Positions 26,166-34,711 are shown, counted from the first letter of the stretch. The stretch: 64,000 nt of DNA from Nocardioides sp. SLBN-35 (GCF_006715725.1 NZ_VFNU01000001.1:2666001-2730000), one strand, 5' to 3'. The notes: a model not told the origin generated them from the sequence alone. Numbers and translations are program-made.

Positions 26166-26777
26166 TCAGTCGCGGAGGATGAGGTGAACGGCCTTCTCCA
26201 TGTGCGTCGCGGTCTCCGCGGCCGTGGAGCGGCCGGTCACCCACGCCACCAGGGCGGAGAGCCACACGTCGCCGATGACCCGCGCGATGGCGACGTCCTC
26301 GTCGGTGAGGGCTCCCTCGACGGGCACGCCGCCGTGCATCGCGTGGGTCACGATCGAGGTCATCGCCATGCCGACGACGTGGATCTCGTTGGTCACACTG
26401 CTGTCGGCGAACATGAAGGCGCGGGTCAGCGCCTCGGTGAGCTTGGGGTCGCCCTGCATGCCGCGGGCCATCCGCTTGAGCACGTAGAGCACGCGCTCGG
26501 CCTGGGTGTCGCCGGGGATCTCGCGCTCGTTGAGTCGCGCCGAGGCGTCCTCGAACTGGCGGCCCAGGGCGGAGACCAGCAGGTGGATCTTGGACGGGAA
26601 GTAGCGGTAGAGCGTGCCGAGCGCCACGTCGGCCTGCTCGGCCACGGCGCGCATCTGCACGGCGTCGAATCCGCCCGACTTGGCCAGCTCGTAGGTCGCG
26701 TCGAGGATTCGCTTGCGGCGCTCCCGCTGCGCGGCCGATCCGAGATCGTCGGACGTGGTCGGGTTCGCGATGCTCAC
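26166..26777 (-). CDS. kstR: TetR-family repressor KstR of steroid catabolism
   Basis: 203 residues from GTG 26777 (in-frame upstream codons exist, but the conserved part starts here). The block LGSAAQRERRKRILDATYEL, then AVQMRAVAEQADVALGTLYRYFPSK and HLLVSALGRQFE, is close to mycobacterial KstR over the helix-turn-helix; DVWLSALVAWVTGRST near the end also matches. Family knowledge: KstR represses the cholesterol regulon by binding TnnAACnnGTTnnA and is released by 3-oxo-cholestenoic acid or its CoA ester. Six such sites lie in this window, one (26859-26872) in its own upstream region, which suggests autoregulation. Confidence 0.9.
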   Translation of the reverse strand: MSIANPTTSDDLGSAAQRERRKRILDATYELAKSGGFDAVQMRAVAEQADVALGTLYRYFPSKIHLLVSALGRQFEDASARLNEREIPGDTQAERVLYVLKRMARGMQGDPKLTEALTRAFMFADSSVTNEIHVVGMAMTSIVTHAMHGGVPVEGALTDEDVAIARVIGDVWLSALVAWVTGRSTAAETATHMEKAVHLILRD

Positions 26778-26858
26778 GGAGAGGTCCCCCTGGAGTGGTG
26801 TGACGAGTCGGGTCGATGTGGACCCAGTCGATAGGCTACCGGCAGGTAGCGCATAATT

Positions 26859-26879
26859 TGGAACACGTTCCACTACGTT
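26859..26879 (+). promoter_or_regulatory. KstR-type operator between kstR and the glycosyltransferase operon
   Basis: TGGAACACGTTCCA (26859-26872) is a perfect 14-base palindrome fitting TnnAACnnGTTnnA. TACGTT at 26874-26879 could be the rightward -10 box, giving a leader of about 43 bases with GGGGAGAAG before ATG 26929. The site can also control kstR on the other strand. Confidence 0.75.
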
Positions 26880-26928
26880 TCTGTTTCGGCCCTGCTCCCC
26901 GGGAGCTCGAAAAGGGGAGAAGTACCTG

Positions 26929-28215
26929 ATGCGAATCGCGATGCTGTCCTACCGCAGCAAGCCCCATGTGGGCGGCCAGGGGATCTACATCCGCCGGCTC
27001 ACCCGAGAGCTGGTCGCGCTCGGCCACACGGTCGAGGTGTTCTCCGGCCAGCCCTACCCCGAGCTCGACGAGGGCGTGACCCTCACCAAGGTCCCCAGCC
27101 TCGACCTGTACCGGCCCGGCGACGAGTTCCGCAACCCGCGTCCTAGCGAGTTCCGCGACCTGGTCGACGTCGAGGAGTGGCTGACCATGCGCAGCGGCGC
27201 GTTCCCCGAGCCGCTGACCTTCAGCAGGCGCGTGGTCAAGCTGCTCAAGGCCCGTCGCGACGACTTCGACATCGTCTTCGACAACCAGACGCTGGCCACT
27301 CCGCTGCTCGGCATCGAGGACCCCGCGGGCGTCGGCCTGCCGCTGGCGACCACGATCCACCACCCGATCACCATGGACCGCCGCATCGAGCTCGCCTCCG
27401 CGGTCTGGGCCAAGCGCAAGCACGGCTCGCGGTGGCGCCTCGAGCTGCCCAAGATCGGTGTGTGGCGCTGGTACTCCTTCCTGAACCAGCAGAAGCGCAC
27501 CGCGCCGCGCCTGCGTCGCGTGATCGTGCCCTCCGAGTCGTCCAAGCGCGACGTCGTGCGCGAGTTCCGGGTCGACCCGGCGCGGATCGACACGATCCTG
27601 CTGGGCGTCGACGACCGGTTCGCCCCGCCGACCGAGCCCCGCGTCCCCGGCCGCATCCTCGCGATGGCCAGCGCCGACGCCCCGCTCAAGGGCATCTCGA
27701 TCCTGCTCGAGGCGTTCGCCAAGCTCGTCGTCGAGCGCGACCTCGAGCTGGTGCTGGTCACCAAGCCCAAGGAGGGCGGCGTGACCGAGAAGCTCATCGA
27801 CAAGCTCGGCATCGCCGGCCGCGTCTCGTTCGCCAACGGGCTCACCGACGACGAGCTCGTCGCGCTCATGGGCTCGGCCGAGCTGGCCTGCGTGCCCTCG
27901 CTCTACGAGGGCTTCTCGCTGCCGACCGCCGAGCTGATGGCGTGCGAGACGCCGCTGGTCGTCTCCAGGGCCGGAGCCATCCCCGAGGTCGTCGGACCCG
28001 ACGGCCTGTGCGCCGACGTCGTCGAGCCCGGCGACGTCGGTCAGCTGACCACTGCGCTGGCCGCGCTCCTCGACGACCCCGCCCGTCGGGCCGAGATGGG
28101 CGCCGCGGGCCGCCGTCGGGTCAAGGAGCTGTTCAGCTGGAGTGCCGTCGCGGCGAGCACTGCCGCCGTACTCGAAGACGTGATCGCCGAATACAAGGCC
28201 GAGAAGAAGGCCTGA
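26929..28215 (+). CDS. Glycosyltransferase family 4
   Basis: 428 residues, GT-B fold. N-terminal YRSKPHVGGQGIYIRRLTRELVALGHTVEVFSG is the acceptor domain with the glycine-rich loop; the C-terminal domain has the donor-binding PSLYEGFSLPTAELMACETPLVVSRAGAIPEVV stretch with the EGFSLPTAE motif of retaining GT4 enzymes. It transfers an activated sugar to an unknown acceptor. It heads a tight group with two methyltransferases and an alpha-alpha-barrel protein, transcribed away from kstR from a KstR site. The placement suggests a sugar-modified lipid or sterol-related molecule, but nothing in the sequence names the substrate. Confidence 0.85.
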   Translation: MRIAMLSYRSKPHVGGQGIYIRRLTRELVALGHTVEVFSGQPYPELDEGVTLTKVPSLDLYRPGDEFRNPRPSEFRDLVDVEEWLTMRSGAFPEPLTFSRRVVKLLKARRDDFDIVFDNQTLATPLLGIEDPAGVGLPLATTIHHPITMDRRIELASAVWAKRKHGSRWRLELPKIGVWRWYSFLNQQKRTAPRLRRVIVPSESSKRDVVREFRVDPARIDTILLGVDDRFAPPTEPRVPGRILAMASADAPLKGISILLEAFAKLVVERDLELVLVTKPKEGGVTEKLIDKLGIAGRVSFANGLTDDELVALMGSAELACVPSLYEGFSLPTAELMACETPLVVSRAGAIPEVVGPDGLCADVVEPGDVGQLTTALAALLDDPARRAEMGAAGRRRVKELFSWSAVAASTAAVLEDVIAEYKAEKKA

Positions 28216-28226
28216 GGAGAACTGAC

Positions 28227-28976
28227 ATGCTGACCGTTGACTTCGACCGCCTGGGCCTGCAGGCCGGTGACCGCGTCCTCGACATGGGCGCCGGTGCCGG
28301 CCGCCACAGCTTCGAGATGTACCGCCGCGGCGCGGACGTGATCGCGTTCGACCTCGACGCCGAGGAGCTCGAGAACGTCCGCAACCTGTTCGTCGCGATG
28401 AAGGAGGCCGGCGAGGTGCCCGCGGGCGCCGAGGCCGACGTCAAGCAGGGCGACGCGCTGGCGCTGCCCTTCGCCGACGGCGAGTTCGACCGGATCGTGT
28501 GCTCCGAGGTGCTCGAGCACATCCACGACGACGTCGCCGCGATCCGCGAGCTGATCCGGGTGCTGCGCCCCGGCGGCACCCTGGCGGTGACCGTGCCCCG
28601 CTGGCTGCCGGAGGTGATCAACTGGCGCCTGTCGGCCGACTACCACAACGCCGAGGGCGGTCACATCCGGATCTACACCGACCACGAGCTGGTCGACAAG
28701 GTCACCAAGGGTGGCCGCCTCAACGACGGCACTCCCGGCGACGCCATGGTGTTCGAGGGCAAGAGCTACACGCACGGCCTGCACGCGCCGTACTGGTGGA
28801 TCAAGTGTGCCGTCGGCGTCGAGAACGACGACCACCCGCTCGCCAAGGCGTACCACAAGCTGCTGGTGTGGGAGATCATGAAGCAGCCCAAGGCGCTCCA
28901 GGTCGCCGGCAAGGTGCTCGACCCGATGATCGGCAAGAGCATGGTGCTGTACTTCCGCAAGCCGGAGGCGGCGTGA
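28227..28976 (+). CDS. Class I SAM-dependent methyltransferase
   Basis: 249 residues, ATG 28227 after TGAGGAGAACTGAC. SAM-binding motif I DRVLDMGAGAGRHSFEMYRRG (about residues 14-34), acidic motif II end FDLDAEEL, and motif IV FDRIVCSEVLEHIHDD typical of UbiE/methyltransf_11 enzymes, followed by LRPGGTLAVTVPRW. It is 11 bases after the glycosyltransferase and overlaps the next gene (GTGA), so the three are one transcript. Acceptor unknown; the partners suggest a glycolipid or polyprenyl-type product. Confidence 0.85.
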   Translation: MLTVDFDRLGLQAGDRVLDMGAGAGRHSFEMYRRGADVIAFDLDAEELENVRNLFVAMKEAGEVPAGAEADVKQGDALALPFADGEFDRIVCSEVLEHIHDDVAAIRELIRVLRPGGTLAVTVPRWLPEVINWRLSADYHNAEGGHIRIYTDHELVDKVTKGGRLNDGTPGDAMVFEGKSYTHGLHAPYWWIKCAVGVENDDHPLAKAYHKLLVWEIMKQPKALQVAGKVLDPMIGKSMVLYFRKPEAA

Positions 28977-30115
28977 GCCGCGGCACCACGCCGGAGGTCC
29001 CCCTGAACCGCCTGCCGTACGTCGAGGGTGTGCTGTCGGCCCAGCAGGTGGCCGACACCGCCGCCGCGATCGCGGCGATGCAGGAGCCGTGGGGGGCGGT
29101 GCCGTGGACGACCGGTGAGCACGTCGACATCTGGAACCACGTCGAGGCCGCGATGGCGATGCTCGTCGGCGGCCAGGTCGAGGCCGCCGAGCGCGCCTAT
29201 GCCTGGATCCCCACGATGCAGCGAGCCGACGGCTCCTGGCCGATGAAGATCGTGGGCGGTGTCGCCGACGACGAGCGCGGCGAGGTCAACATGTCCGCGT
29301 ACTTCGCCGTCGGCCTGTGGCACCACTGGCTGGTGCGCCGCGACATCCGCTTCGTCGAGCGCTACTGGCCCTCGGTGCGCGCCGGCCTCGACTTCGTGGT
29401 CTCCCTGCAGAACCCGTTCGGCGGCATCCGCTGGACGCCGGAGGACGACTTCTGCCTGCTCACCGGCAGCTCCTCGATCTACCACTCGCTGCGGGCCGGT
29501 GTCGCGCTCGCCGACCTGATGGACGACCCGCAGCCCGAGTGGGAGCTCGCCGGAGGCCGTCTCGGCCACGCCGTGCGCACCCACCCGGACCGGTTCGCCG
29601 ACAAGTCGACGTACTCGATGGACTGGTACTACCCGGTCCTCGGTGGCGCCGTGCGCGGCGACGCGGCCCGCGAGCTGCTCGCCCGGCGCTGGGACGACTT
29701 CGTCGTCCCCGGCCTCGGGATCCACTGCGTCGACACCAACCCGTGGGTCACCGGCGCCGAGACCTGCGAGCTGGCCATGGCCCTCGACGTCCTCGGCGAC
29801 CCGGACTCCAGCAAGCGCGCGCTGACGCTGCTCACTGACATGCAGCACCTGCGCGAGGACGACGGCCGCTACTGGACCGGCTGGGTGTACGCCGACCCGA
29901 CCCGCCCCGCGCCCGCGGACGAGCCGCGTGACGTGCACTGGCCGCACGAGCACACGACGTACACCGCCGCCGCGGTGGTGCTCGCCGTCGACGCGCTGGG
30001 GGAGACCTACGGTCACGCGACCCCGGGCTCGGGGATCATGCGCGGGACGTCACTGGCCCCGCACTTCGAGGAGATCGCGCTGGAGTGCGACTGCTCCTCG
30101 GCCCCGGTTCGCTGA
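28973..30115 (+). CDS. Alpha-alpha-barrel protein annotated in relatives as prenyltransferase-like
   Basis: 380 residues from GTG 28973. Repeated helix pairs with aromatic and acidic patches (QRADGSWPMKIVGG, VNMSAYFAVGLWHHWLV, WPSVRAGLDFVVSLQNPFGGIRW, TYSMDWYYPVLGG, DDGRYWTGWVYADP) indicate an (alpha/alpha)6 toroid as in terpene-cyclase/prenyltransferase repeats and six-hairpin glycosidases. QxDGSWP resembles the QW-type repeat of squalene-hopene cyclases, but no DxDD or other known catalytic motif was found. There is no signal peptide, so it is probably cytosolic. Coupled to the methyltransferase before it. Function open: glycosidase, cyclase or lyase on a lipid-linked sugar are all possible. 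Confidence 0.6.
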   Translation: MSRGTTPEVPLNRLPYVEGVLSAQQVADTAAAIAAMQEPWGAVPWTTGEHVDIWNHVEAAMAMLVGGQVEAAERAYAWIPTMQRADGSWPMKIVGGVADDERGEVNMSAYFAVGLWHHWLVRRDIRFVERYWPSVRAGLDFVVSLQNPFGGIRWTPEDDFCLLTGSSSIYHSLRAGVALADLMDDPQPEWELAGGRLGHAVRTHPDRFADKSTYSMDWYYPVLGGAVRGDAARELLARRWDDFVVPGLGIHCVDTNPWVTGAETCELAMALDVLGDPDSSKRALTLLTDMQHLREDDGRYWTGWVYADPTRPAPADEPRDVHWPHEHTTYTAAAVVLAVDALGETYGHATPGSGIMRGTSLAPHFEEIALECDCSSAPVR

Positions 30116-30132
30116 CGCAGCGAGCGCCAGAA

Positions 30133-30807
30133 TCACAGCGGGTCGCCCGCTGACCCTTTGGTGCGCTGCAGGACACGGAGGGAGCCGGTGACGGCGACCT
30201 CCGTGTACTGCCCGCTCGCGAGGGCGGGCAGGTAGATCTGCTCGTACGGCGGCCGGCCGCCGTCCGCGGGGTCCGGGAAGACGTCATGGATGGCGAGATA
30301 GCCGCCCGCGTCGACCCAGTGCGCCCAGCCGGTGAAGTCGGCGCGGGCCGGCTCCTCGCCGTGCCCGCCGTCGATGAACACCAGCGAGAGCGGCGTGCGC
30401 CAGTGGGCGGCGACGGTGGCGGACTGGCCGACGACGGCGATCACGTGGTCCTCGAGGCCGGCGCGCGCGATGTTCTTGCGGAACTGGCCCAGCGTGTCCA
30501 TCAGGCCGAACTCGGGGTCGACCACGCTGGCGTCGTGGTGCTCCCAGCCGGCCTGGTTCTCCTCGGAGCCGCGGTGGTGGTCGACGGTGAACACGACCGC
30601 CGTCTCGCCCGTCTGGTCGGTGACCTGGCGGGCGGCGGCGCCGAGGTAGATCCCGGACTTGCCGCAGTAGGTGCCGACCTCGAGCGCGGGACCGTGGGGG
30701 AGGCGCTCCAGTGCGACCCGGTGCAGCAGCGCGCCCTCGTCCTCGGGCATGAAGCCCTTCGCGGCGCGGGCATGGTCCAGCAGGTCGGACGGCATGGTGT
30801 CGGTCAC
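30133..30807 (-). CDS. Class I SAM-dependent methyltransferase (Methyltransf_24 type)
   Basis: 224 residues on the minus strand, convergent with the previous gene. Motif I ALEVGTYCGKSGIYLGAAA, VDHHRGSEENQAGWEHHD, VVGQSATVAAHW and LVFIDGGHGEEPARADFTGW match the methyltransf_24/CmcI-like family, in which IDGDH-type residues help bind metal and acceptor. GTG 30807 is leaderless: TAGAGT lies 6 bases upstream on the minus strand and a KstR-type palindrome follows at 30827-30840. It therefore joins the same regulatory group as the glycosyltransferase operon that it faces. Confidence 0.82.
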   Translation of the reverse strand: MTDTMPSDLLDHARAAKGFMPEDEGALLHRVALERLPHGPALEVGTYCGKSGIYLGAAARQVTDQTGETAVVFTVDHHRGSEENQAGWEHHDASVVDPEFGLMDTLGQFRKNIARAGLEDHVIAVVGQSATVAAHWRTPLSLVFIDGGHGEEPARADFTGWAHWVDAGGYLAIHDVFPDPADGGRPPYEQIYLPALASGQYTEVAVTGSLRVLQRTKGSAGDPL

Positions 30808-30813
30808 CCGTGC

Positions 30814-30819
30814 ACTCTA
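30814..30819 (-). promoter_or_regulatory. -10 box of the minus-strand methyltransferase
   Basis: TAGAGT on the minus strand, 6 bases before GTG 30807; the KstR palindrome at 30827-30840 lies directly upstream. Confidence 0.6.
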
Positions 30820-30826
30820 GTAGAGT

Positions 30827-30846
30827 TAGAACGCGTTCTAGTTTGG
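30827..30846. promoter_or_regulatory. KstR-type operator, divergent methyltransferase / fadE34
   Basis: TAGAACGCGTTCTA (30827-30840) is a perfect palindrome and the best match to TnnAACnnGTTnnA in the window. TAGTTT (30839-30844) could be the rightward -10 box for the fadE34-like gene; the leftward -10 box is at 30814-30819. One bound repressor would shut both genes. Confidence 0.8.
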
Positions 30847-30855
30847 CGCTCCGCA

Positions 30856-30888
30856 GGTTGAGGTGCGAGCGCAGCGAGCCTCGAGACC
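30856..30888. repeat. Intergenic GCGAGCGCAGCGAGC-type repeat
   Basis: The element runs from GGTTGAGGTGCGAGCGC through AGCGAGCC to CTCGAGACC and shares its core with the repeats at 5400-5938. It lies in the leader of the fadE34-like gene between the KstR site and the ribosome site AAGGAG. Confidence 0.6.
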
Positions 30889-30898
30889 AAGGAGCACC

Positions 30899-32890
30899 AT
30901 GTCGATCGGCATCACCGACGAGCAGGTCGAGCTCGCCGACAGCCTGCGCAAGTGGGCCGCGAGCCTGTCCCCGCTGGCGGCGGTCCGCGCCGCCGAGGGC
31001 GAGGTGGATGCCGACTTCGCCGCGATCTGGGCCGCGATCGAGGAGATGGGGGTCCACGCGATCGCCGTACCCGAGGCGGACGGCGGGGGTGGCGGCACCG
31101 TGCTCGACCAGGCGGTGGCCCTCGAGGCCTGCGCCCACGAGCTGCTGCCGGGCGGACTGCTCGGCGCGGCCGTCGGCGGCCTGCTGACCGGCACGCCCGG
31201 GCGGCACGGCGTGCAGCTCGACGACGACGGCGTCGTGTGGGACGGCGGTGCGGCGGGCCGCGGCGTCCCCGCGCCCGGCATCGACCTCTCGGCACGGCAC
31301 GCCCGCGGCACCGGTCCCGGGCTCGCCGAGCCGGCCGCGCGGCGTACCGCGGTCACCCTGGCCGCGGCCGAGGCCGCCGGTGTGACGCGCTGGTGCCTGG
31401 AGACGGCGGTCGACTACGCCAAGGTGCGTGAGCAGTTCGGCCAGCGGATCGGCGCCTTCCAGGCGATCAAGCACCTGTGCGCCCGGATGCTCGAGACCGC
31501 CGAGGCCGTCACCGCGGCAGCCTGGGACGCGGCCGCGGCGGCCGGTGGCGCCGACGAGGAGCAGTGGGCCTTCGCGACCGACGTCGCCCACGTGACCTGC
31601 TTCGACGGCGCCGTCGAGGTCGCCAAGGCCTGCATCCAGGTCCTCGGCGGCATCGGCTTCACCTACGAGCACGACGCCCACCTCTACCTGCGCCGCGCGC
31701 TCACCCTGCGAGCCCTCGTCGGCTCCGCCGACCCCGCGGCGGAGCGGGTGACCGCCGCCGCCGTGTCCGGTGTCCGGCGTCGTGTCGACGTCGACCTCGA
31801 GGGCCGCGACGAGCCGATCCGGCCGGAGGCGCGCGCCGTCGCCGAGCGGATCGCCGGGCTGCCGGCGGCCGAGCAGCGGGCGGCCCTGGTCGACGCGGGC
31901 TACCTGACGCCGCACTGGCCCACCCCCTACGGCCTCGGTGCCGACGCCACCACGCAGATCGTCATCGACCAGGAGCTGGGCCGCGCGGGCGTCGTACGTC
32001 CGGACCTGGTGATCGCTGGCTGGGCCGTCCCGACGATCCTCGCCCACGGCACCGATGCGCAGCGCGAGCGTTTCGTGCGGCCCTCGCTGCTCGGCGAGCT
32101 GACCTGGTGCCAGCTGTTCTCCGAGCCCGGCTCCGGCTCGGACCTCGCCTCGCTGCGCACCCGCGCCGTGAAGGTCGACGGCGGCTGGTCGCTGACCGGG
32201 CAGAAGGTGTGGACCTCGGTCGCCGAGCGTGCCGACTGGGGCATCTGCCTGGCCCGCACCGACGCCGACGTCCCGCAGCACAAGGGCATCACCTACTTCC
32301 TCGTCGACATGCGCACACCCGGCATCGAGGTCCGGCCGCTGCGCGAGATCACCGGCGAGGCGCTGTTCAACGAGGTCTTCCTCGACGATGTCTTCGTGCC
32401 CGACGACTGCGTCGTCGCCGAGCCCGGCGACGGTTGGCGCCTGGCCCGCACCACCCTCGCCAACGAGCGGGTCGCCATGGCCGGCGCCCGGCTCACCAAG
32501 AGCGTCGAGCGCGCCGTCGAGCTCGCTGCGACCCGCGACCTCGGTCCCGTCGAGCGCGTCGAGGTGGGCCGTCAGGTCGCCCTCGCCACCGTCTGCGCGC
32601 TCCTCGGCGTGCGCACCACCCTGCGCGCCCTCGGCGGCCACGGCCCCGGCGCCGAGTCGAGCGTGGCCAAGCTGCTCGGCGTCCGCAGCCGTCAGGACTC
32701 CTCCGAGCTCGTCGTCCGGCTCCAGGGCGACGACCTCGCCCTGCTCGGCCCGATCGGCAAGGAGTCCGGCGACCCGCTCGCGGCCGACGTCTGGGAGCAG
32801 CTCAACACCCGTTGCCTGTCGATCGCCGGCGGTACGACGCAGATCCTGCGCAACGTCGCGGGCGAGCGCATCCTCGGGCTGCCCCGCTAG
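30899..32890 (+). CDS. fadE34: Two-domain acyl-CoA dehydrogenase, FadE34-like (steroid side chain)
   Basis: 663 residues from ATG 30899 after AAGGAGCACC. Two acyl-CoA dehydrogenase domains in one chain. The first (about residues 1-300) starts MSIGITDEQVELADSLRKW and contains IGAFQAIKHLCARM and CIQVLGGIGFTYEHDAHLYLRRAL, all close to mycobacterial FadE34. The second (about 315-663) has FSEPGSGSDLASLRTRA and a C-terminal ISIAGGTTQILRN-like end (LSIAGGTTQILRNVAGERILG). FadE34 (ChsE3) dehydrogenates sterol CoA esters with a C24 side chain. It is about 50 residues shorter than the 711-residue mycobacterial protein, mostly in the first domain. It has its own KstR operator. Confidence 0.82.
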   Translation: MSIGITDEQVELADSLRKWAASLSPLAAVRAAEGEVDADFAAIWAAIEEMGVHAIAVPEADGGGGGTVLDQAVALEACAHELLPGGLLGAAVGGLLTGTPGRHGVQLDDDGVVWDGGAAGRGVPAPGIDLSARHARGTGPGLAEPAARRTAVTLAAAEAAGVTRWCLETAVDYAKVREQFGQRIGAFQAIKHLCARMLETAEAVTAAAWDAAAAAGGADEEQWAFATDVAHVTCFDGAVEVAKACIQVLGGIGFTYEHDAHLYLRRALTLRALVGSADPAAERVTAAAVSGVRRRVDVDLEGRDEPIRPEARAVAERIAGLPAAEQRAALVDAGYLTPHWPTPYGLGADATTQIVIDQELGRAGVVRPDLVIAGWAVPTILAHGTDAQRERFVRPSLLGELTWCQLFSEPGSGSDLASLRTRAVKVDGGWSLTGQKVWTSVAERADWGICLARTDADVPQHKGITYFLVDMRTPGIEVRPLREITGEALFNEVFLDDVFVPDDCVVAEPGDGWRLARTTLANERVAMAGARLTKSVERAVELAATRDLGPVERVEVGRQVALATVCALLGVRTTLRALGGHGPGAESSVAKLLGVRSRQDSSELVVRLQGDDLALLGPIGKESGDPLAADVWEQLNTRCLSIAGGTTQILRNVAGERILGLPR

Positions 32891-33327
32891 CGCACGGCCT
32901 TCTTCACGAGGTCCGTGAGGTTCTTCTCCACGCCCGGGCTCATCGTCGCCACGGCGAAGACGGTCGGCCACATGTCCCCGTCGTCGAGCCGGGCCCACTC
33001 CTGGAAGCCGACCTCCGCGTAGCGCATCGTGAACTTGCCCGCGCTCTTGAAGAACACCACGACCTTGCCGTCGGTGTTCGCATAGGCCGGCATCCCGTAC
33101 CAGGTCTTCGGGGCCAGGCCGGGCGCGTGCGTGGTGACGATGCGGTGGAGCACCTCGCCGATGGTGCGGTCCGCGTCGTCCATCGCGGCGATCTTGTCGA
33201 GGCAGTCCTGCAGGTCGGCCTGGGCCTTCTTGGCGCCCGTGCCGCGGCCGGCGGCAGCCCGCCGCTCGGCAGCGGCCTCCTTCATGGCCGCCTTCTCCTC
33301 GTCACTGAAAGTGCTGTTCCTCGCCAT
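32887..33327 (-). CDS. DUF1801-type (YdhG-like) protein
   Basis: 146 residues from ATG 33327 with GAGAGGAAG upstream on the minus strand. A charged, Ala/Lys-rich N-terminal helix (about residues 8-45) is followed by the compact domain with VLHRIVTTHAPGLAPKTWYGMPAYANTDGKVVVFFKS, the Y-G-x-P-x-Y pattern of the DUF1801 family (frataxin-like fold in some members). Function unknown. Its end overlaps the convergent fadE34-like gene by 4 bases. Confidence 0.75.
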   Translation of the reverse strand: MARNSTFSDEEKAAMKEAAAERRAAAGRGTGAKKAQADLQDCLDKIAAMDDADRTIGEVLHRIVTTHAPGLAPKTWYGMPAYANTDGKVVVFFKSAGKFTMRYAEVGFQEWARLDDGDMWPTVFAVATMSPGVEKNLTDLVKKAVR

Positions 33328-33428
33328 CGGTCTTCCTCTCTCGTTCGGGTTCGCCACGAGCGTAGGAGGACGGATCGTCCGGTTGCTTCTTCGTTCCTGA
33401 CCGGTTGTCCGGTGGTGCGCTCAGCCGC

Positions 33429-34679
33429 TCACCGCGGTGTGGAGTGCCGCTCCCGCCGCCATCCGTTCCAGTGCCAGTGCAGGAACCGGTCGGTGGCGCG
33501 GACCAGGTGCTGGGAGCGGATCGACGGGAAGATGTCGAACGCGTGCTGGGCGCCCGGCAGTTCGGCGTACGTCACCGTCCGCTTGGACGTCGAGCGCAGC
33601 GCCTCGACGAACGCCCGCGCCTGCCCGACGTCGACCAGGGTGTCGCGGGAGCCGTGGATGACGAAGAAGTCCGGGGCGTCGGCGGTGACCCGCAGCAACG
33701 GGCTCGCCTCCTCGAACACCTCGCGTTCGGTGCGCGGCGAGCGCTTGAAGACGATCGGGGCGAGGAACTTGTCGCGCATCAGCTCGGCGGTGCGCAGCCC
33801 GCTCGCGCCGGCGAGGTCGTAGACGCCGTAGTAGGGGACAGCGGCCTGGACGGTCGTGTCGGCAGACTCGAACCCGGGCTGGAACTCCGGCGCGTTCGGG
33901 GTGACGGCCGTGAGGGCGGTGAGGTGGCCGCCGGCCGAGCCGCCGGTGATCGCGATGTACGACGGGTCGCCGCCGAACTCCGCGATGTTCTCCTTGATCC
34001 ACGCGATCGCGGCCTTCACGTCGACGACCTGCGCCGGCCACCGGTCGCGCGGCGCGAGCCGGTAGTTGATCGCGACGCAGACCCAGCCCTTCGCGGCCAT
34101 GTGCTGCATCAGCGGCAGTCCCTGCTGGTCCTTGGTGCCGATCGCCCAGCCGCCGCCGTGCACCTGCAGCAGCACCGGCGCCCCGGCGGCCGGAGTCACC
34201 TCGGAGGTGTAGACGTCGAGCAGCCCCCGTCGTCCGTACGGCGTGAACGGGATGTCGCGGTGCACCTCGACCCCCGCTCGGCGGGCCGCCCGCCCGAAGG
34301 CGAACGGGTTGGCCAGCCGTCGCCACGGCGTCGCGAGGTCCGCCGGCGTCGGCCGGGCGTCGAGCTGCTCGACGTACTCCACGCCGAGGCCCTCGACCAG
34401 CGCGTCCTCGGCGTCGTCGACCGCCTGCCGGCTCTGCTTGACCAGGTACGCCAGTCCGGCTGCGGAGAGACCGGCCAGGGCCAGGCCGCGCCAGTCGCGC
34501 CGCGACCCGGTCGCGTGGGCGGCGGCGTCGGCGACGGTCAGCCCGAGGACGTGGGGCGCGAGCTCACCGGTCAGCCAGCCGGCGAAGAAGGCGGGGATGC
34601 CGGCACGGAAGCCGGGGACGGGGCGGATGGCGTTGGCGGTCAGCGCCGCCGTGACGACCTGGCGCCGTACGAAACCCAT
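33429..34679 (-). CDS. Alpha/beta hydrolase, HSL-type esterase/lipase
   Basis: 416 residues from ATG 34679. The hormone-sensitive-lipase signature HGGGWAIG (oxyanion hole, about residue 171) and GGSAGGH (nucleophile Ser, about residue 248) are present; Asp in HGSRDTLVD and His in GAQHAFDIF complete the triad. An extra N-terminal part of about 130 residues contains two hydrophobic stretches and may attach it to the membrane, as in the mycobacterial LipM/LipC-type esterases. Leaderless start: TACTCT lies 6 bases upstream on the minus strand. Shares the intergenic region with the WS/DGAT gene and its KstR-like site, so it probably releases fatty acids from esters in the same setting. Confidence 0.85.
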   Translation of the reverse strand: MGFVRRQVVTAALTANAIRPVPGFRAGIPAFFAGWLTGELAPHVLGLTVADAAAHATGSRRDWRGLALAGLSAAGLAYLVKQSRQAVDDAEDALVEGLGVEYVEQLDARPTPADLATPWRRLANPFAFGRAARRAGVEVHRDIPFTPYGRRGLLDVYTSEVTPAAGAPVLLQVHGGGWAIGTKDQQGLPLMQHMAAKGWVCVAINYRLAPRDRWPAQVVDVKAAIAWIKENIAEFGGDPSYIAITGGSAGGHLTALTAVTPNAPEFQPGFESADTTVQAAVPYYGVYDLAGASGLRTAELMRDKFLAPIVFKRSPRTEREVFEEASPLLRVTADAPDFFVIHGSRDTLVDVGQARAFVEALRSTSKRTVTYAELPGAQHAFDIFPSIRSQHLVRATDRFLHWHWNGWRRERHSTPR

Positions 34680-34685
34680 GACGCG

Positions 34686-34691
34686 AGAGTA
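34686..34691 (-). promoter_or_regulatory. -10 box of the HSL-type esterase gene
   Basis: TACTCT on the minus strand, 6 bases before ATG 34679; leaderless pattern. Confidence 0.55.
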
Positions 34692-34711
34692 TCCGGCTCG
34701 TTGTGAGAAAC

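Noticed and set aside
30284..32998. A 904-residue open frame on the minus strand across the fadE34-like gene
   Set aside because: It is the antisense of a gene with clear acyl-CoA dehydrogenase motifs. Its translation is Gly/Asp/Arg/Val-rich without any domain, as expected for the mirror of GC-rich codons.
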